DNA of 64,000 nucleotides from Micromonospora halotolerans (GCF_032108445.1 NZ_CP134876.1:1054001-1118000), one strand, 5' to 3'. Positions 45,656 through 56,344 are shown, counted from the stretch's first letter. A program made the numbers and translations. The notes: generated by a model not told the origin, from the sequence alone.

Positions 45656-47461
45656 ATGAGCGAGGACACTCCGGGGTGCCGGGCCGTGCCGCTTCCGACG
45701 CTGGCCGAACCCGAGCGGCTCCGGTCCCTCGCGGAGACCCGGCTCGGCGCGACGCCCGACGAGGCGTTCGACCGGTTCGCCCGGCTGGCCGCCGATCTGC
45801 TCGACGTGCCGGTGGCGCTGGTCTCGCTGGTCACCGCCGACCGCCAGTTCCTGCCCGGCGCGACCGGGCTGCCCGAGCCGTGGGCCGCCCGGCGGGAGAC
45901 CCCGCTGAGCCATTCGTTCTGCCAGCACGTGGTCGAGATCGAGGCGCCGATGGTGCTGCCCGACGCCCGGCTCCACCCCCGGGTGCGCGGGAACCTGGCC
46001 ATCGAGGACCTCGGCGTCGTCGCGTACGCCGGGATGCCGCTGACCGACCTCGACGGCCGGGTCCTCGGCTCGCTCTGCGCCGTCGACAGCAAGCCCCGGG
46101 CCTGGACCGCCGAGCAGTTGCGCACCCTCGCCGACCTGGCCGCCGCCTGCTCCTCGGAGCTGCGCCTGCGGATCGCCCTGCGCAGCGCCGAGCAGGCCCG
46201 GCGCCGCGCCGAGGAGGCGCACGACCGGCTCGCCATGCTGGCCGGGATGAGCGAGACGCTGGGCGGCACGCTCGACGTGGCCACGGCGGTCGACCGGCTC
46301 GGGCGCGCCATGGTCCCGCTGTTCGCCGACTGGTGCCTGATCACCCTCACCGATCCGGCGGGCCGGCCGCGCAGCGTCTCCGGCGCACACCGGGACCCGG
46401 ACCGGGCCGCCGACCTGGCCCGGTTCGCCGAGCTGCTGGCCACCGGCCTCGGCCCGGACTCGGTCATCCGGTCGGTGCTGCGGACCGGGCGCCCGGTCAT
46501 CCGCGGCACGGCCACCCCGGCGGATGTCGAGCGGGGCACCACCGAACCGGACCTGGCGCCGCTCGCCGAGCGGCTCGGCTTCGGCTCCCACCTCAGCGTG
46601 CCGATCACCGCCGCCGGTGACCGGGTCATCGGCGCCGTCACGCTGGTCAACGGGCCGTCCCGGCGCGGGTTCGACGGGAGCGACCTGCGGACCGCGCTGG
46701 ACATCGGCCGCCGGGCCAGCCAGGCCGTGGGCAACAGCCGGCTCTACGGCGAGCAGCGGCACGTCGCCGAGGTGTTGCAGCAGAGCATGCTGCCCACCCT
46801 GCCCGTGGTGCCCGGCGTGGAGCTGGCCGCCCGCTATCAGCCGGCGGCGGACCGGGTGGAGGTGGGCGGCGACTGGTACGACGCCTTCGTGCAGCCCGAC
46901 GGCGACCTGATCGCCGGGATCGGCGACGTCGCGGGGCACGACATCGAGGCCGCGGCGACCATGGGGCAGCTGCGCAACCTGGTGCGCGGCGACGCGTACG
47001 GGCGGGACGACCCGGTCGACGAGCTGATGACCCACCTCGACCGGGCGATCCAGGGGCTGCCCGTCCCGACCGTGGCCTCCGCGGTGCTGGCCCGCGTCCG
47101 CCCGGCCGCGTCCGGGCTCCTGGTCTCCTGGTGCAACGCGGGCCACCCGCCGCCGCTGCTGGTGCCCGCCGACGGCCCGGTGCAGGTGCTGGACGGGATC
47201 CGGGGACCGCTGCTCGGCCTGGCCCACCCGCCCCGGCGCGCGCGCCGCGAGCTGACCCTCGCTCCCGGTGACACCCTGCTGCTGCACACCGACGGGCTGA
47301 TCGAACGCCGGGACCGGCCGATCGACGAGGGGCAGGCCGAGCTGGTCACGCAGCTCGCCGGTGCCGCCGGGTTGCCCCTCGTGGCCCTCTGCGACCAGCT
47401 GCTCGCCGCCGCCCAGCGCCGGGAGGACGACGTCGCCCTGCTCGCCCTGCGCGCCCGTTGA
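45656..47461 (+). CDS. GAF-GAF-SpoIIE PP2C-type serine phosphatase
   Basis: 601 aa from ATG 45656 (in-frame GTG 6 bp earlier). Residues about 25-175 are a GAF domain (PLSHSFCQHVV, IEDLGVVAYAGMPL) and about 195-375 a second GAF domain. About 395-600 is a PP2C/SpoIIE domain with VGGDWYDAF, GIGDVAGHD, NAGHPPPLLV, LLHTDGLIE and REDDVALLAL, all metal ligands present. Soluble. Such proteins usually dephosphorylate anti-sigma-factor antagonists; no antagonist or anti-sigma gene is adjacent. Confidence 0.93.
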   Translation: MSEDTPGCRAVPLPTLAEPERLRSLAETRLGATPDEAFDRFARLAADLLDVPVALVSLVTADRQFLPGATGLPEPWAARRETPLSHSFCQHVVEIEAPMVLPDARLHPRVRGNLAIEDLGVVAYAGMPLTDLDGRVLGSLCAVDSKPRAWTAEQLRTLADLAAACSSELRLRIALRSAEQARRRAEEAHDRLAMLAGMSETLGGTLDVATAVDRLGRAMVPLFADWCLITLTDPAGRPRSVSGAHRDPDRAADLARFAELLATGLGPDSVIRSVLRTGRPVIRGTATPADVERGTTEPDLAPLAERLGFGSHLSVPITAAGDRVIGAVTLVNGPSRRGFDGSDLRTALDIGRRASQAVGNSRLYGEQRHVAEVLQQSMLPTLPVVPGVELAARYQPAADRVEVGGDWYDAFVQPDGDLIAGIGDVAGHDIEAAATMGQLRNLVRGDAYGRDDPVDELMTHLDRAIQGLPVPTVASAVLARVRPAASGLLVSWCNAGHPPPLLVPADGPVQVLDGIRGPLLGLAHPPRRARRELTLAPGDTLLLHTDGLIERRDRPIDEGQAELVTQLAGAAGLPLVALCDQLLAAAQRREDDVALLALRAR

Positions 47462-47518
47462 GCCGCGGCTCGGTTCGTCGGGCCCGGTTCGCCACCCGGC
47501 CCGGCTAGGCTGGGCCAG

Positions 47519-48694
47519 GTGAGGCCGCGTCCCCCGTTCCCCCGCGCCGGCCGCCTCCGGGCGGCGCTGGCGGCGTCCTGCGCGACTCTGCTGCTGGGCA
47601 CCGCCGGTTGTGCCTTCGGCGACCCCGATCCCGACCCGGCCGGCGAGCCGCCCAACCTCCCGTCGCCGTCCACCACGGCCAGCCCCGGCGGCGCCGGCCA
47701 GCAGGTGGTGGCCACGGTGCTGGCGAAGGGGCTGGCGGTGCCGTGGGGCATCGCCTTCCTGCCGGACGGCGCCGCGCTGGTCACCGAACGGGACAGCGGG
47801 CGGATCCTCCAGGTCGGCCCGGATTCGGGGCCGGAGGGGATGACCGTCCGGGTGGTGCAGACCGTGCCGGACGTGGCGGCCGCCGGCGAGGGCGGGCTGC
47901 TCGGCATCGCGGTCTCCCCCGCGTACGCCCGGGACCGCACGGTCTTCGTCTACTACACCAGCGCCGAGGACAACCGGATCGCGAAGCTGGAGCTGGGCCG
48001 GCCGCCCACCCCGATCGTCACCGGCATCCCGAAGGCCGGCAACCACAACGGCGGTGGGCTGGGCTTCGGCCCCGACGGCTTCCTCTACGCCAGCACCGGC
48101 GACGCCGGGCAGACCGCGCACGCGCAGGACCCGAAGAACCTCGGCGGCAAGATCCTGCGGCTCACCCGGGACGGCAAGGCCGCCCCCGGCAACCCCACCG
48201 CAGGCTCCCCGGTCTGGTCGACCGGGCACCGCAACGTGCAGGGGTTCGCCTGGACGCCGGACAAGCGGATGTACGCCGTGGAGTTCGGCCAGAACACCTG
48301 GGACGAGATCAACCAGATCAACAAGGGCGGCAACTACGGCTGGCCGCAGGTCGAGGGGCGCGGCGACGACCGGCGCTACGTCAACCCGATCGTGCAGTGG
48401 CGCACCGGCGAAGCCTCCTGCTCCGGCCTGGCGGCCGTGCAACGGCTGCTGCTCACCGCCTGTCTGCGCGGGCAGCGACTCTGGCTGGTCGAGCTGGCCG
48501 GCACCGGCACGGTCCTCGGCCAGCCGCGCGAGCTGCTCACCGGCCGGTACGGCCGGCTGCGCGCCGCCGCCGTGGCGCCGGACGGCTCGGTCTGGGTGAG
48601 CACCTCCAACCGGGACGGGCGGGGCAAGCCGGCCGGCGACGACGACCGGATCCTGCGGCTGGTCTTCGCCGACGGCGGCGCCGGGCGCAGCTGA
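47519..48694 (+). CDS. PQQ-dependent sugar dehydrogenase-like lipoprotein (GDH/Hip-interacting beta-propeller)
   Basis: 391 aa from GTG 47519. Type II signal peptide with lipobox GTAGC, then a Pro/Ser/Thr-rich linker and a six-bladed beta-propeller of the soluble aldose sugar dehydrogenase family: VPWGIAFLPDG, EGGLLGIAVSP, NHNGGGLGFGPDGFLYASTGD and STGHRNVQGFAW. Extracellular. Whether it binds PQQ is not certain; no PQQ synthesis genes are seen nearby. Confidence 0.9.
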   Translation: MRPRPPFPRAGRLRAALAASCATLLLGTAGCAFGDPDPDPAGEPPNLPSPSTTASPGGAGQQVVATVLAKGLAVPWGIAFLPDGAALVTERDSGRILQVGPDSGPEGMTVRVVQTVPDVAAAGEGGLLGIAVSPAYARDRTVFVYYTSAEDNRIAKLELGRPPTPIVTGIPKAGNHNGGGLGFGPDGFLYASTGDAGQTAHAQDPKNLGGKILRLTRDGKAAPGNPTAGSPVWSTGHRNVQGFAWTPDKRMYAVEFGQNTWDEINQINKGGNYGWPQVEGRGDDRRYVNPIVQWRTGEASCSGLAAVQRLLLTACLRGQRLWLVELAGTGTVLGQPRELLTGRYGRLRAAAVAPDGSVWVSTSNRDGRGKPAGDDDRILRLVFADGGAGRS

Positions 48695-48748
48695 TCCCGC
48701 TTCCCGGGGTTTGCCAAGATCCTTCGACGGGCAGGTCAGAATCTCAGC

Positions 48749-50359
48749 ATGGACGGCCAGGAGAACGAGCAGCACAGCGGCGGGGACGGGACGACGCCGG
48801 AGGACGGGCGCGCCCGTCGTCGGTGGCGTCCCGGCACCGGTCTGCGCCGGCTCGGCGTCGTGCTGGCCGTGCTCGTGGTCACCTTCACGGGGGTGGTGGC
48901 CGGCACGTACGCGGGCGGGCACGTGGGCACCGACATCGGGCCGTTCCGCGCCCAGCTCGACCTCAGCCCGTCGCTGACCGGCGGCACCACCGTCGACATC
49001 CCGCCGCTGGGCGCGCTGCTGCTGGACAGCCACGACGGGCCGGCCTACCTGACCGTCGAGCTGGGCGCGCTCGACCAGCGGCGGACCGAGGCGCTGATCG
49101 ACGATCCGGCGAGCATCAGCCGGGCCAGCCAGTCGGCGGTCGAGGACGTGCGGGCCGGCGTCATGCGACTCGGCCTGAAGACCCTGGCCTCGGCGGTGCT
49201 GGCCACCCTGCTGCTGGCCGGTCTGGTCTTCCGCGACGTGCGGCGCACCGCGTGGGCCGGCGGGTTGGCGCTGGTGGTCACCGCCGGCAGCCTCGGCCTC
49301 GCCGCCGCCACCATCCGGCCCCAGGCCATCGAGGAGCCGCGCTACGAGGGGCTGCTGGTCAACGCGCCGGCGATCGTCGGTGACGCGCGGCGGATCGCCA
49401 ACGACTACACCAAGTACGCCGAGCAGCTGCAACGGCTGGTCGGCAACGTCAGCAAGCTCTACACGACGGTCTCCGCGCTGCCGGTGGTCCAACCGTCGCC
49501 CGGCACCACGCGGGTGCTGCACGTCTCCGACATGCACCTCAACCCCACCGGCTGGCAGCTCATCCGCACGGTCGTGGAGCAGTTCGGCATCGACGTGGTG
49601 ATCGACACCGGCGACATCACCGACTGGGGCAGCGAGCCCGAGGCGTCCTTCGTCGGCTCGATCGGCCTGCTCAAGAAGCCGTACGTCTACATCCGCGGCA
49701 ACCACGACTCGGCGCGCACCGCCGCCGCCGTGGCCGCCCAGCCGAACGCCGTCGTACTGAACAACTCCACGACCACGGTCGCCGGGCTGACCATCGCCGG
49801 CATCGGCGACCCCCGGTTCACCCCGGACAAGGAGACCTCGCCGGCCGGCAGCGGGCTCACCAAGGTGGTCGCCGACCAGGTGATCGGGACCGGCGAGCAG
49901 CTCGCCACCACGGTGCGGAACTCGCCGAAGCCGGTGAACATCGCGCTGGTGCACGACCCGGCCTCGGCCGGCCCGCTCTCCGGCACCTGCCCGCTGGTGC
50001 TGGCCGGGCACACCCACGCCCGGCAGGTGTCGAAGCTGCCGCAGGTACCGGACAAGCAGCCGACCCAGCTCTTCGTCGAGGGCTCCACGGGCGGCGCCGG
50101 GCTGCGTGGCCTGGAGGGCGAGAAGCCCACCCCGCTGTCGATGACGGTGCTCTACTTCGACCAGCAGAAGCTGCTCCAGGCCTACGACGACATCACCGTG
50201 GGCGGCACCGGGCAGTCGCAGGTCAACCTGGAACGGCACATCATCCAGGACCCGACGAAGGGCGACCAGGTGCCGGTCACCCCGACCCCGACCCGGGGCG
50301 GGCCCGTCTCGCCCGCCCCGACCGGCAGCCCGACCGCGACACCCAGCCCCACAGGCTGA
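48749..50359 (+). CDS. membrane-anchored metallophosphoesterase
   Basis: 536 aa from ATG 48749. A disordered start, one transmembrane helix (about residues 36-56), an extracytoplasmic stretch, two further helices (about 140-190), then a calcineurin-like phosphoesterase domain with SDMHLN, DTGDITDWG, RGNHDSA and AGHTHARQ, the full set of metal ligands. The C-terminus is Pro/Thr-rich. Substrate unknown. Its stop is 3 bp from that of the convergent AceE-like gene. Confidence 0.9.
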   Translation: MDGQENEQHSGGDGTTPEDGRARRRWRPGTGLRRLGVVLAVLVVTFTGVVAGTYAGGHVGTDIGPFRAQLDLSPSLTGGTTVDIPPLGALLLDSHDGPAYLTVELGALDQRRTEALIDDPASISRASQSAVEDVRAGVMRLGLKTLASAVLATLLLAGLVFRDVRRTAWAGGLALVVTAGSLGLAAATIRPQAIEEPRYEGLLVNAPAIVGDARRIANDYTKYAEQLQRLVGNVSKLYTTVSALPVVQPSPGTTRVLHVSDMHLNPTGWQLIRTVVEQFGIDVVIDTGDITDWGSEPEASFVGSIGLLKKPYVYIRGNHDSARTAAAVAAQPNAVVLNNSTTTVAGLTIAGIGDPRFTPDKETSPAGSGLTKVVADQVIGTGEQLATTVRNSPKPVNIALVHDPASAGPLSGTCPLVLAGHTHARQVSKLPQVPDKQPTQLFVEGSTGGAGLRGLEGEKPTPLSMTVLYFDQQKLLQAYDDITVGGTGQSQVNLERHIIQDPTKGDQVPVTPTPTRGGPVSPAPTGSPTATPSPTG

Positions 50360-50362
50360 GGC

Positions 50363-52720
50363 TCAGCGCAGCGACAGGGCCGCCAGCGCCGCGTTGACGA
50401 TGCTGCCGGGCAGCAGGTCGTGCAGCTCGTACAGTTCGCCGACGCTGCCGGACTGGCCGAACTCGTCGACCCCGAGCGGCACGGCCGGGGCGCCGAGCGC
50501 CGAGCCGAGCCAGGCCATCGCGTGCGAGGCGGCGTCGTGCACGGTGACCACCGGCACCCGGTCGGCGAAGGCCGACCGCAGCGCGCCGGGCACGCTCGGC
50601 ACGGTCGCCGTCCGCACGCCCTGGCGCAGGGTCCGCTGCCAGGCCCGGTAGAGCCGGTCCAGGCTGGTCACGTCGACCACGTGCGCCGCGACGCCCTCCT
50701 CGGCCAGCTCCGCGGCGGCCGCGAGGACCTCCGGCAGCACCGCGCCGGAGGCGGCGAGCTGCACGACCGGGGCGTCCGCCAGCTGGGGGTACGCCTCGTG
50801 CGCGTCGACGAGCCGGTACGCGCCCGCCACCACCTGCCGGCGCAGCACCGCGTCGCCGATCCGCGCCCGGGCCGCCTCGAAGGGCGCCTGGTCGATGGGC
50901 CGGGTGCTGAGGCGGAAGTAGTACGCGCCGTCCTCGGCCGGCGCGGCCGTGGCGGCCGGGGCCGCTCCCCCGGCGATCTGGCCGAGCGCGTCGCAGAGCA
51001 GCCAGTCGAGGCTGCCGGCGTACGCGGGTTCGCAGAAGGTGACCCCGGGCAGCTCCAGGCCCACCGAGGCGGTGATGGTCGACTGGTGGGCGCCGCCCTC
51101 GGGGGCCAGGGTGATGCCGGACGGGGTGCCGGCCACCACGAACCGGGAGCCGGAGTAGGTGCCGTAGAGGAACGCGTCCAGGCCGCGCAGCACGAACGGG
51201 TCGTAGACCGTGCCGACCGGCAGCAGCGGCTGCCCGGACAGGTCCCACGACAGGCCGAGCTGGCCGAGCAGCAGGAACAGGTTCATCTCGGAGATGCCCA
51301 GCTCGATGTGCTGACCGGCCGGGGTCTCCGTCCAGCGCAGCATCCGGTCCTCGGTCCAGGAACGCTGCTCGGTGGGGGCGAACACCCCGGTCTTGTTGAT
51401 GAACCCGGCCAGGTTGGTGGAGGTGGCCACGTCCGGCGCGGTGGTGACCAGGTAGGGCGCGACCTTCGGGTCGCGGGCCAGGTCGACCAGCACCCGGCCG
51501 AAGACCTCCTGGGTGGAGACGGGCTTGTTCACCCGTACCTTCGTGGTTTCCGGGACGGTGACCCCGAGCGCCCGCTCGCGCGGCGCGCGGGCCAGCGCCT
51601 CCCGGCGCTCGCCGGCCCGGATGCCGGCCGGGGACGCCGGGTCGAGGCGGTCCCACTCGGTGTCGCGGGTCAGGCCGTGCGCGGCGCGCAGCGCGTCGAC
51701 CTGCTCGCTGGTGAGCAGCGCCGAGTGGTTGCGCGGGTTGCCGGCGATCGGCAGGCCCCACCCCTTGACCGTGTAGGCGAAGACCACGCTGGGCCGGTCG
51801 GTGACCGCGTCGCACTGGGCGTACGCGTCGAGCATCGCTTGGAGGTCGTGCCCGCCCAGGTCCGTGACGAGCGGACCCAGCTCGTCGTCGGGGATGTCGG
51901 CCACGAAGGCGGCCACCTCGGCCGGGGCGCCGTCCAGGAACTGCTTGCGCAGGGCCGGCCCGGCCAGCCCGAACAGCGACTGGTACTGCTCGTTGGGCAT
52001 CAGGTCGATCCAGTCGCGCAGCGCCGCCCCGCCCGGCCGCTCGTACGCCTCGGCGAGTTTGCGGCCGTACTTGACCTCGACCACGTGCCAGCCGGCGGCC
52101 TCGAACTGGCCGCGCCACTGGTTGATCCGCACGCCGGGGACGACCCGGTCCAGCGACTGGCGGTTGAAGTCGACCAGCCACATCACGTTGCCCAGCCCGG
52201 TGGTGGCCGGGTCGGCGACGGCCTCCCAGATGTTGCCCTCGTCCAGCTCGGCGTCGCCGATGAGGGCGATGAACCGGGAGTGCGTCCGCTCGCCGAAGTG
52301 CGCGTCGACGTAGCGGCGGGTGACCGCCGCGAACAGCGGCGCGGCCGCGCCCAGGCCGACCGAGCCGGTCGAGAAGTCCACCCCGTCCGGGTCCTTGGTC
52401 CGCGACGGGTACGACTGCAGCCCGCCGCGCGCCCGCAGCTTCGGCAGGTAGGACCGGTCCAGGTTGCCGAGCAGGTACTGGACGGCGTGGAAGACCGGCG
52501 AGGCGTGCGGCTTGACCGCGACCCGGTCCTCGGCGTCCAGGTGGGCGAACCAGAGCGCGGTCATCGCGGTGACCAGCGAGGCGCTGGACGCCTGGTGGCC
52601 GCCGACCTTCACCCCGTCGCCGGTGTCCCGGTCGTGGTTCGCCGCGTCCACGATGCGGGTGGCGAGCCAGAGCACCCGCCGCTGGATCTCGTCGAGGACG
52701 TCGAGGTCGTGCTGGTTCAC
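50363..52720 (-). CDS. AceE-like homodimeric 2-oxoacid dehydrogenase E1 / transketolase-family enzyme
   Basis: 785 aa from ATG 52720. The thiamine diphosphate motif is GDAELDEGNIWEAV...WLVDFNRQSLD, of the AceE kind, and other AceE-like segments are VKPHASPVFHAVQYLLGN, FAYTVKGWGLPIAGNPRNHSALL and GAHQSTITASVGLELPGV. It is about 100 residues shorter than typical AceE. No E2 or E3 gene is adjacent, so the reaction (pyruvate dehydrogenase component or stand-alone decarboxylase/transketolase) is unresolved. Upstream of it on the complementary side is gatB, separated by a terminator. Confidence 0.85.
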   Translation of the reverse strand: MNQHDLDVLDEIQRRVLWLATRIVDAANHDRDTGDGVKVGGHQASSASLVTAMTALWFAHLDAEDRVAVKPHASPVFHAVQYLLGNLDRSYLPKLRARGGLQSYPSRTKDPDGVDFSTGSVGLGAAAPLFAAVTRRYVDAHFGERTHSRFIALIGDAELDEGNIWEAVADPATTGLGNVMWLVDFNRQSLDRVVPGVRINQWRGQFEAAGWHVVEVKYGRKLAEAYERPGGAALRDWIDLMPNEQYQSLFGLAGPALRKQFLDGAPAEVAAFVADIPDDELGPLVTDLGGHDLQAMLDAYAQCDAVTDRPSVVFAYTVKGWGLPIAGNPRNHSALLTSEQVDALRAAHGLTRDTEWDRLDPASPAGIRAGERREALARAPRERALGVTVPETTKVRVNKPVSTQEVFGRVLVDLARDPKVAPYLVTTAPDVATSTNLAGFINKTGVFAPTEQRSWTEDRMLRWTETPAGQHIELGISEMNLFLLLGQLGLSWDLSGQPLLPVGTVYDPFVLRGLDAFLYGTYSGSRFVVAGTPSGITLAPEGGAHQSTITASVGLELPGVTFCEPAYAGSLDWLLCDALGQIAGGAAPAATAAPAEDGAYYFRLSTRPIDQAPFEAARARIGDAVLRRQVVAGAYRLVDAHEAYPQLADAPVVQLAASGAVLPEVLAAAAELAEEGVAAHVVDVTSLDRLYRAWQRTLRQGVRTATVPSVPGALRSAFADRVPVVTVHDAASHAMAWLGSALGAPAVPLGVDEFGQSGSVGELYELHDLLPGSIVNAALAALSLR

Positions 52721-52797
52721 GGTGACTCCATCCGGGCGTCGCCGTTGACGCCCACGCGCGAGGGGTGCGGGGTGGCCGCGTGTGCGGAACAGACCGG

Positions 52798-52826
52798 GGG
52801 CCGCCGCCGGGTCACGACGGCGGCCC
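52798..52826 (-). terminator. gatCAB terminator
   Basis: Perfect 9-bp stem GGGCCGCCG/CGGCGGCCC with an 11-base loop, 12 bp beyond the gatB stop and 77 bp before the AceE-like start. Confidence 0.7.
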
Positions 52827-52838
52827 TCGGGACGGGAC

Positions 52839-54338
52839 TCAGCCCTGGACGCCGAGGCGCGCCAGGATCAGCTCGCGGACGGTCTTGGCGTCGGCCTGGC
52901 CGCGGGTGGTCTTCATGACAGCGCCGACCAGCGCGCCGGCCGCCGCCACCTTGCCGCTGCGGATCTTGTCGGCGATGCCCGGGTTCGCGGCGATCGCCTC
53001 GTCCACGGCGGCGGTGAGCGCGCCGGTGTCGGAGACCACCTCGAGGTTGCGGTTGGTCATGATCTCGGTCGGCGAGCCCTCGCCGGCCACCACGCCCTCC
53101 AGCACGGTACGGGCCAGCTTGTCGTTGAGCTTGCCGGCGTCGACCAGGCCCTGCAGCTCGGCGACCTGCGCCGGGGTGGCCCCGACGTCGGCCAGCTCCA
53201 CGCCGCTCTCGTTGGCCCGGCGGGACAGCTCGCCCAGCCACCACTTGCGGGCGCCGGCCGGGGTCGCCCCGGCGGCCACGGTCGCCTCGATCAGCTCGAC
53301 CGCGCCGGCGTTGACCACCGACTGCATGTCCAGGTCGGACAGGCCCCAGTCCTGCTGAATCCGCTTGCGGCGCAGCCTCGGCAGCTCCGGCAGGGCCGCC
53401 TTCAGCTCGGCCACCCAGGCGGTGTCCGGCGCGAGCGGGACCAGGTCCGGCTCCGGGAAGTACCGGTAGTCGGTGGCGGTCTCCTTGGACCGGCCGGGGG
53501 TGGTGTCACCGGTGTCCTCGTGGAAGTGCCGGGTCTCCTGGGTGATGCTGCCACCGGCGTCGAGCACCGACGCCTGGCGCAGCATCTCCGAGCGGACCGC
53601 CCGCTCGACCGAACGCAGCGAGTTGACGTTCTTGGTCTCGGTGCGGGTGCCCCACTCCTCGCCCGGCCGGTTCAGCGACGTGTTCACGTCGCAGCGCAGC
53701 GAGCCCTCCTCCATCCGGACGTCGGAGACACCCAGCGAGCGGATCACGTCGCGCAGCTCGGTGACGTACGCCCGGGCCACCTCGGGAGCGAGCGCCCCCG
53801 TGCCGGGGATCGGCTTGGTGACGATCTCGACGAGCGGGATGCCGGCCCGGTTGTAGTCGACCAGCGACTCGGTGGCGCCGTGGATCCGGCCGGTGGCGCC
53901 GCCGACGTGCAGCGTCTTGCCGGTGTCCTCCTCCAGGTGCACCCGCTCGATGCCGATCCGCACGGTCTCGCCGTTGACGTCGACGTCCAGGTAGCCGTCG
54001 ACGCAGAGCGGCTCGTCGTACTGGCTGATCTGGAAGTTCTTCGGCATGTCCGGGTAGAAGTAGTTCTTCCGGGCGAACCGGCACCACTCGGCGATCGAGC
54101 AGTTCAGTGCCAGGCCGATCCGGATGGTCGCCTCGATGGCCGCCTTGTTGGCCACCGGCAGCGAGCCGGGCAGGCCCAGGCAGACCGGGCAGACCCGGGT
54201 GTTCGGCTCGCCGCCGAAGTCGGTCGGGCAGCCGCACCACATCTTGGTGTTCGTGCCCAGCTCGACGTGGGTCTCCAGGCCGATCACCGGTTCCCAGCGC
54301 GCCACGACCTCGTCGTACGCGGGCAGTGTCGTCGTCAT
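52839..54338 (-). CDS. gatB: Asp-tRNA(Asn)/Glu-tRNA(Gln) amidotransferase subunit B
   Basis: 499 aa from ATG 54338. Cradle domain with [10 protein letters not shown] and the zinc site MWCGCPTDF...[21 protein letters not shown], and the C-terminal YqeY-like tRNA-binding domain ([20 protein letters not shown]). Phosphorylates and positions the misacylated tRNA. 13 bp behind gatA. Confidence 0.97.
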   Translation of the reverse strand: MTTTLPAYDEVVARWEPVIGLETHVELGTNTKMWCGCPTDFGGEPNTRVCPVCLGLPGSLPVANKAAIEATIRIGLALNCSIAEWCRFARKNYFYPDMPKNFQISQYDEPLCVDGYLDVDVNGETVRIGIERVHLEEDTGKTLHVGGATGRIHGATESLVDYNRAGIPLVEIVTKPIPGTGALAPEVARAYVTELRDVIRSLGVSDVRMEEGSLRCDVNTSLNRPGEEWGTRTETKNVNSLRSVERAVRSEMLRQASVLDAGGSITQETRHFHEDTGDTTPGRSKETATDYRYFPEPDLVPLAPDTAWVAELKAALPELPRLRRKRIQQDWGLSDLDMQSVVNAGAVELIEATVAAGATPAGARKWWLGELSRRANESGVELADVGATPAQVAELQGLVDAGKLNDKLARTVLEGVVAGEGSPTEIMTNRNLEVVSDTGALTAAVDEAIAANPGIADKIRSGKVAAAGALVGAVMKTTRGQADAKTVRELILARLGVQG

Positions 54339-54351
54339 CGGTGCTCCTGCC

Positions 54352-55827
54352 TCACAGTGCCGGTGGGGTGAACGTGCCGACCGTGGACTCCAGCGCGGCG
54401 GCGACCCGGTACATCCGGTCGTCGGCCATCGTCGGAGCCATGATCTGGAAACCGACCGGGAGGCCCTCGGACAGGCCGCACGGCACCGAGATGGCCGGTC
54501 CGCCGTACAGGTTGGTCGGGATGGTGAACAGGTCGGCCAGGTACATCTGGTAGGGGTCGGCGGTGCGCGCCCCGATCGGGAAGGCCACGAACGGGGTGGT
54601 CGGCGAGATGAGCGCGTCCACCCCCTCGAAGGCGGCCGTGAAGTCCCGGGTGATCAGCGTCCGGACCTTCTGCGCCTGCCCGTAGTAGGCGTCGTAGTAG
54701 CCCGACGAGAGCGCGTAGGTGCCGAGCATGATGCGCCGCTTGACCTCGGGGCCGAAGCCCGCCTCCCGGGTCAGCGACATGACCTCTTCGAGGGACCGGT
54801 TGCCGTCGTCGCCGACCCGCAGGCCGAACCGGACGCCGTCGAACCGGGCCAGGTTGGAGGAGCACTCGCTCGGCGCGATCAGGTAGTAGGCCGGCAGCGC
54901 GTACTTGAAGTGCGGGCACGAGACGTCGACGATCTCGGCGCCCAGCTTCGCCAGGGCCTCCACCGCCTCGCGGAACGCGGCCATCACGCCCGGCTCGGCG
55001 CCCTCGCCGGTGAACTCGGTGACCACACCGAGCTTCACCCCGGTCAGGTCGCCGGACGCGCCGAGCTTCGCCGCGCCGACCACGTCCGGCACCGGGGCCG
55101 GGATCGACGTGGAGTCGCGCGGGTCGTGACCGCCGATCACCTGGTGCAGCAGCGCGGCGTCCAGCACGTTGCGCGCGCACGGGCCGGGGGTGTCCAGCGA
55201 GGAGGAGAACGCCACCAGGCCGTAGCGGGAGGTGCCGCCGTAGGTGGGCTTCGCCCCGACGGTGCCGGTGACCGCGCCGGGCTGGCGGATCGAGCCGCCG
55301 GTGTCCGAGCCGATCGACAGCGGCGCCTCGTACGCGGCCAGCGCCGCGGCGCTGCCACCACCGGAGCCGCCCGGGATCCGCGCCAGGTCCCACGGGTTGC
55401 GGGTCGGGCCGTACGCCGAGTATTCGGTGGAGGAGCCCATGGCGAACTCGTCCATGTTGGTCTTGCCGAGCATCACCGTGCCGGCGGCGCGCAGCCGCTC
55501 GACGATCGTCGAGTCGTACGGCGGGCGCCAGCCCTCCAGGATCTTCGAGCCGACCGTGGTCGGCACGCCCTTCGTGGTGAGCACGTCCTTCACGGCGACC
55601 GGCACGCCGGCCAGCGGCCCCAGTTCCTCGCCGGCGGCCCGGCGCTCGTCCACGCTGCGGGCGGCGGCCAGCGCGCCCTCGGTGTCGACGTGCAGGAAGG
55701 CGTGGACCTGCTCGTCGACGGCGGTGATCCGGTCCAGGTGGGCCTGCGTGACCTCCACGGCGGAGGTCTCGCCCGTCGCCACCAGACCGGCGATCTCGGC
55801 GGCGGTGAGCCGGGTCAGGTCAGTCAT
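54352..55827 (-). CDS. gatA: Asp-tRNA(Asn)/Glu-tRNA(Gln) amidotransferase subunit A
   Basis: 491 aa from ATG 55827, overlapping the gatC stop as ATGA. Amidase-signature catalytic residues Lys80 (VAVKDV), Ser155 ([10 protein letters not shown]) and nucleophile Ser179 (DTGGSIRQP) are all present. Releases ammonia from glutamine for GatB. Confidence 0.97.
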   Translation of the reverse strand: MTDLTRLTAAEIAGLVATGETSAVEVTQAHLDRITAVDEQVHAFLHVDTEGALAAARSVDERRAAGEELGPLAGVPVAVKDVLTTKGVPTTVGSKILEGWRPPYDSTIVERLRAAGTVMLGKTNMDEFAMGSSTEYSAYGPTRNPWDLARIPGGSGGGSAAALAAYEAPLSIGSDTGGSIRQPGAVTGTVGAKPTYGGTSRYGLVAFSSSLDTPGPCARNVLDAALLHQVIGGHDPRDSTSIPAPVPDVVGAAKLGASGDLTGVKLGVVTEFTGEGAEPGVMAAFREAVEALAKLGAEIVDVSCPHFKYALPAYYLIAPSECSSNLARFDGVRFGLRVGDDGNRSLEEVMSLTREAGFGPEVKRRIMLGTYALSSGYYDAYYGQAQKVRTLITRDFTAAFEGVDALISPTTPFVAFPIGARTADPYQMYLADLFTIPTNLYGGPAISVPCGLSEGLPVGFQIMAPTMADDRMYRVAAALESTVGTFTPPAL

Positions 55828-56129
55828 GAAGCCACATCCTCGTCCAGGATCCGCGGGACGCGGAACCGCTGCTCCTCGGCGTCGGGCGCACCCGACAGCG
55901 CCTCCTGCGGGGTCAGGCACGGCGTCACCACGTCCTCGCGGAGGACGTTGGTCAGCGGCACCGAGTGGGACGTCGGCGGGATGTCCGCCGCGGCGACCTC
56001 GCCGACCTGGGCGACCGACTGGAGGATCACGTCCAGCTGGCCGGCGAAGGTGTCCAACTCCTCCTCGGTGACGGCGAGCCGCGACAGTCGCGCGAGATGC
56101 GCGACCTCCTCGCGGGAGATGGCGGCCAT
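55824..56129 (-). CDS. gatC: Asp-tRNA(Asn)/Glu-tRNA(Gln) amidotransferase subunit C
   Basis: 101 aa, the usual length. Starts [22 protein letters not shown] and ends with the [20 protein letters not shown]...FRVPRILDE belt that wraps GatA and GatB. First gene of gatCAB. Confidence 0.97.
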   Translation of the reverse strand: MAAISREEVAHLARLSRLAVTEEELDTFAGQLDVILQSVAQVGEVAAADIPPTSHSVPLTNVLREDVVTPCLTPQEALSGAPDAEEQRFRVPRILDEDVAS

Positions 56130-56278
56130 CGGGTGCCCCCTTCGTGGCTGTCCTGCTGCGTCTGCGGTGTGCCGGCCGCGCGCTCGCCGGGGACGATGAC
56201 ACGCGGTGACCGGAGCGAGTCTATTGCCCTCCGGTCGGGTCGACGCCTCCGACTCCCGGTGCCCGCCCCGCCGGCACG

Positions 56279-56344
56279 CCGGCCGGTGTGCCGTTCAGCG
56301 GGCCGGGCCCGCCGGCCGGTGTGCCGGTCAGCCGCCCGGGCCCG
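56279..56344. repeat. two 33-bp direct repeats after the third GGDEF-EAL gene
   Basis: Copies at 56279-56311 and 56312-56344, each starting CCGGCCGGTGTGCCG and ending GGGCCCG, differing at a few positions; a partial third unit runs into the gene end. It is noncoding in the annotated frame, but on the minus strand a +1 frame reads a Gly/Pro/Thr-rich tail ([17 protein letters not shown]) continuing beyond the GGDEF-EAL stop. Confidence 0.7.

Noticed and set aside
44588..50239. An 1883-residue open frame on the minus strand
   Set aside because: It continues the real 2-hydroxyacid dehydrogenase frame backwards through three well-supported plus-strand genes; composition is the Arg/Gly/His/Gln-rich type produced by antisense frames in GC-rich DNA.
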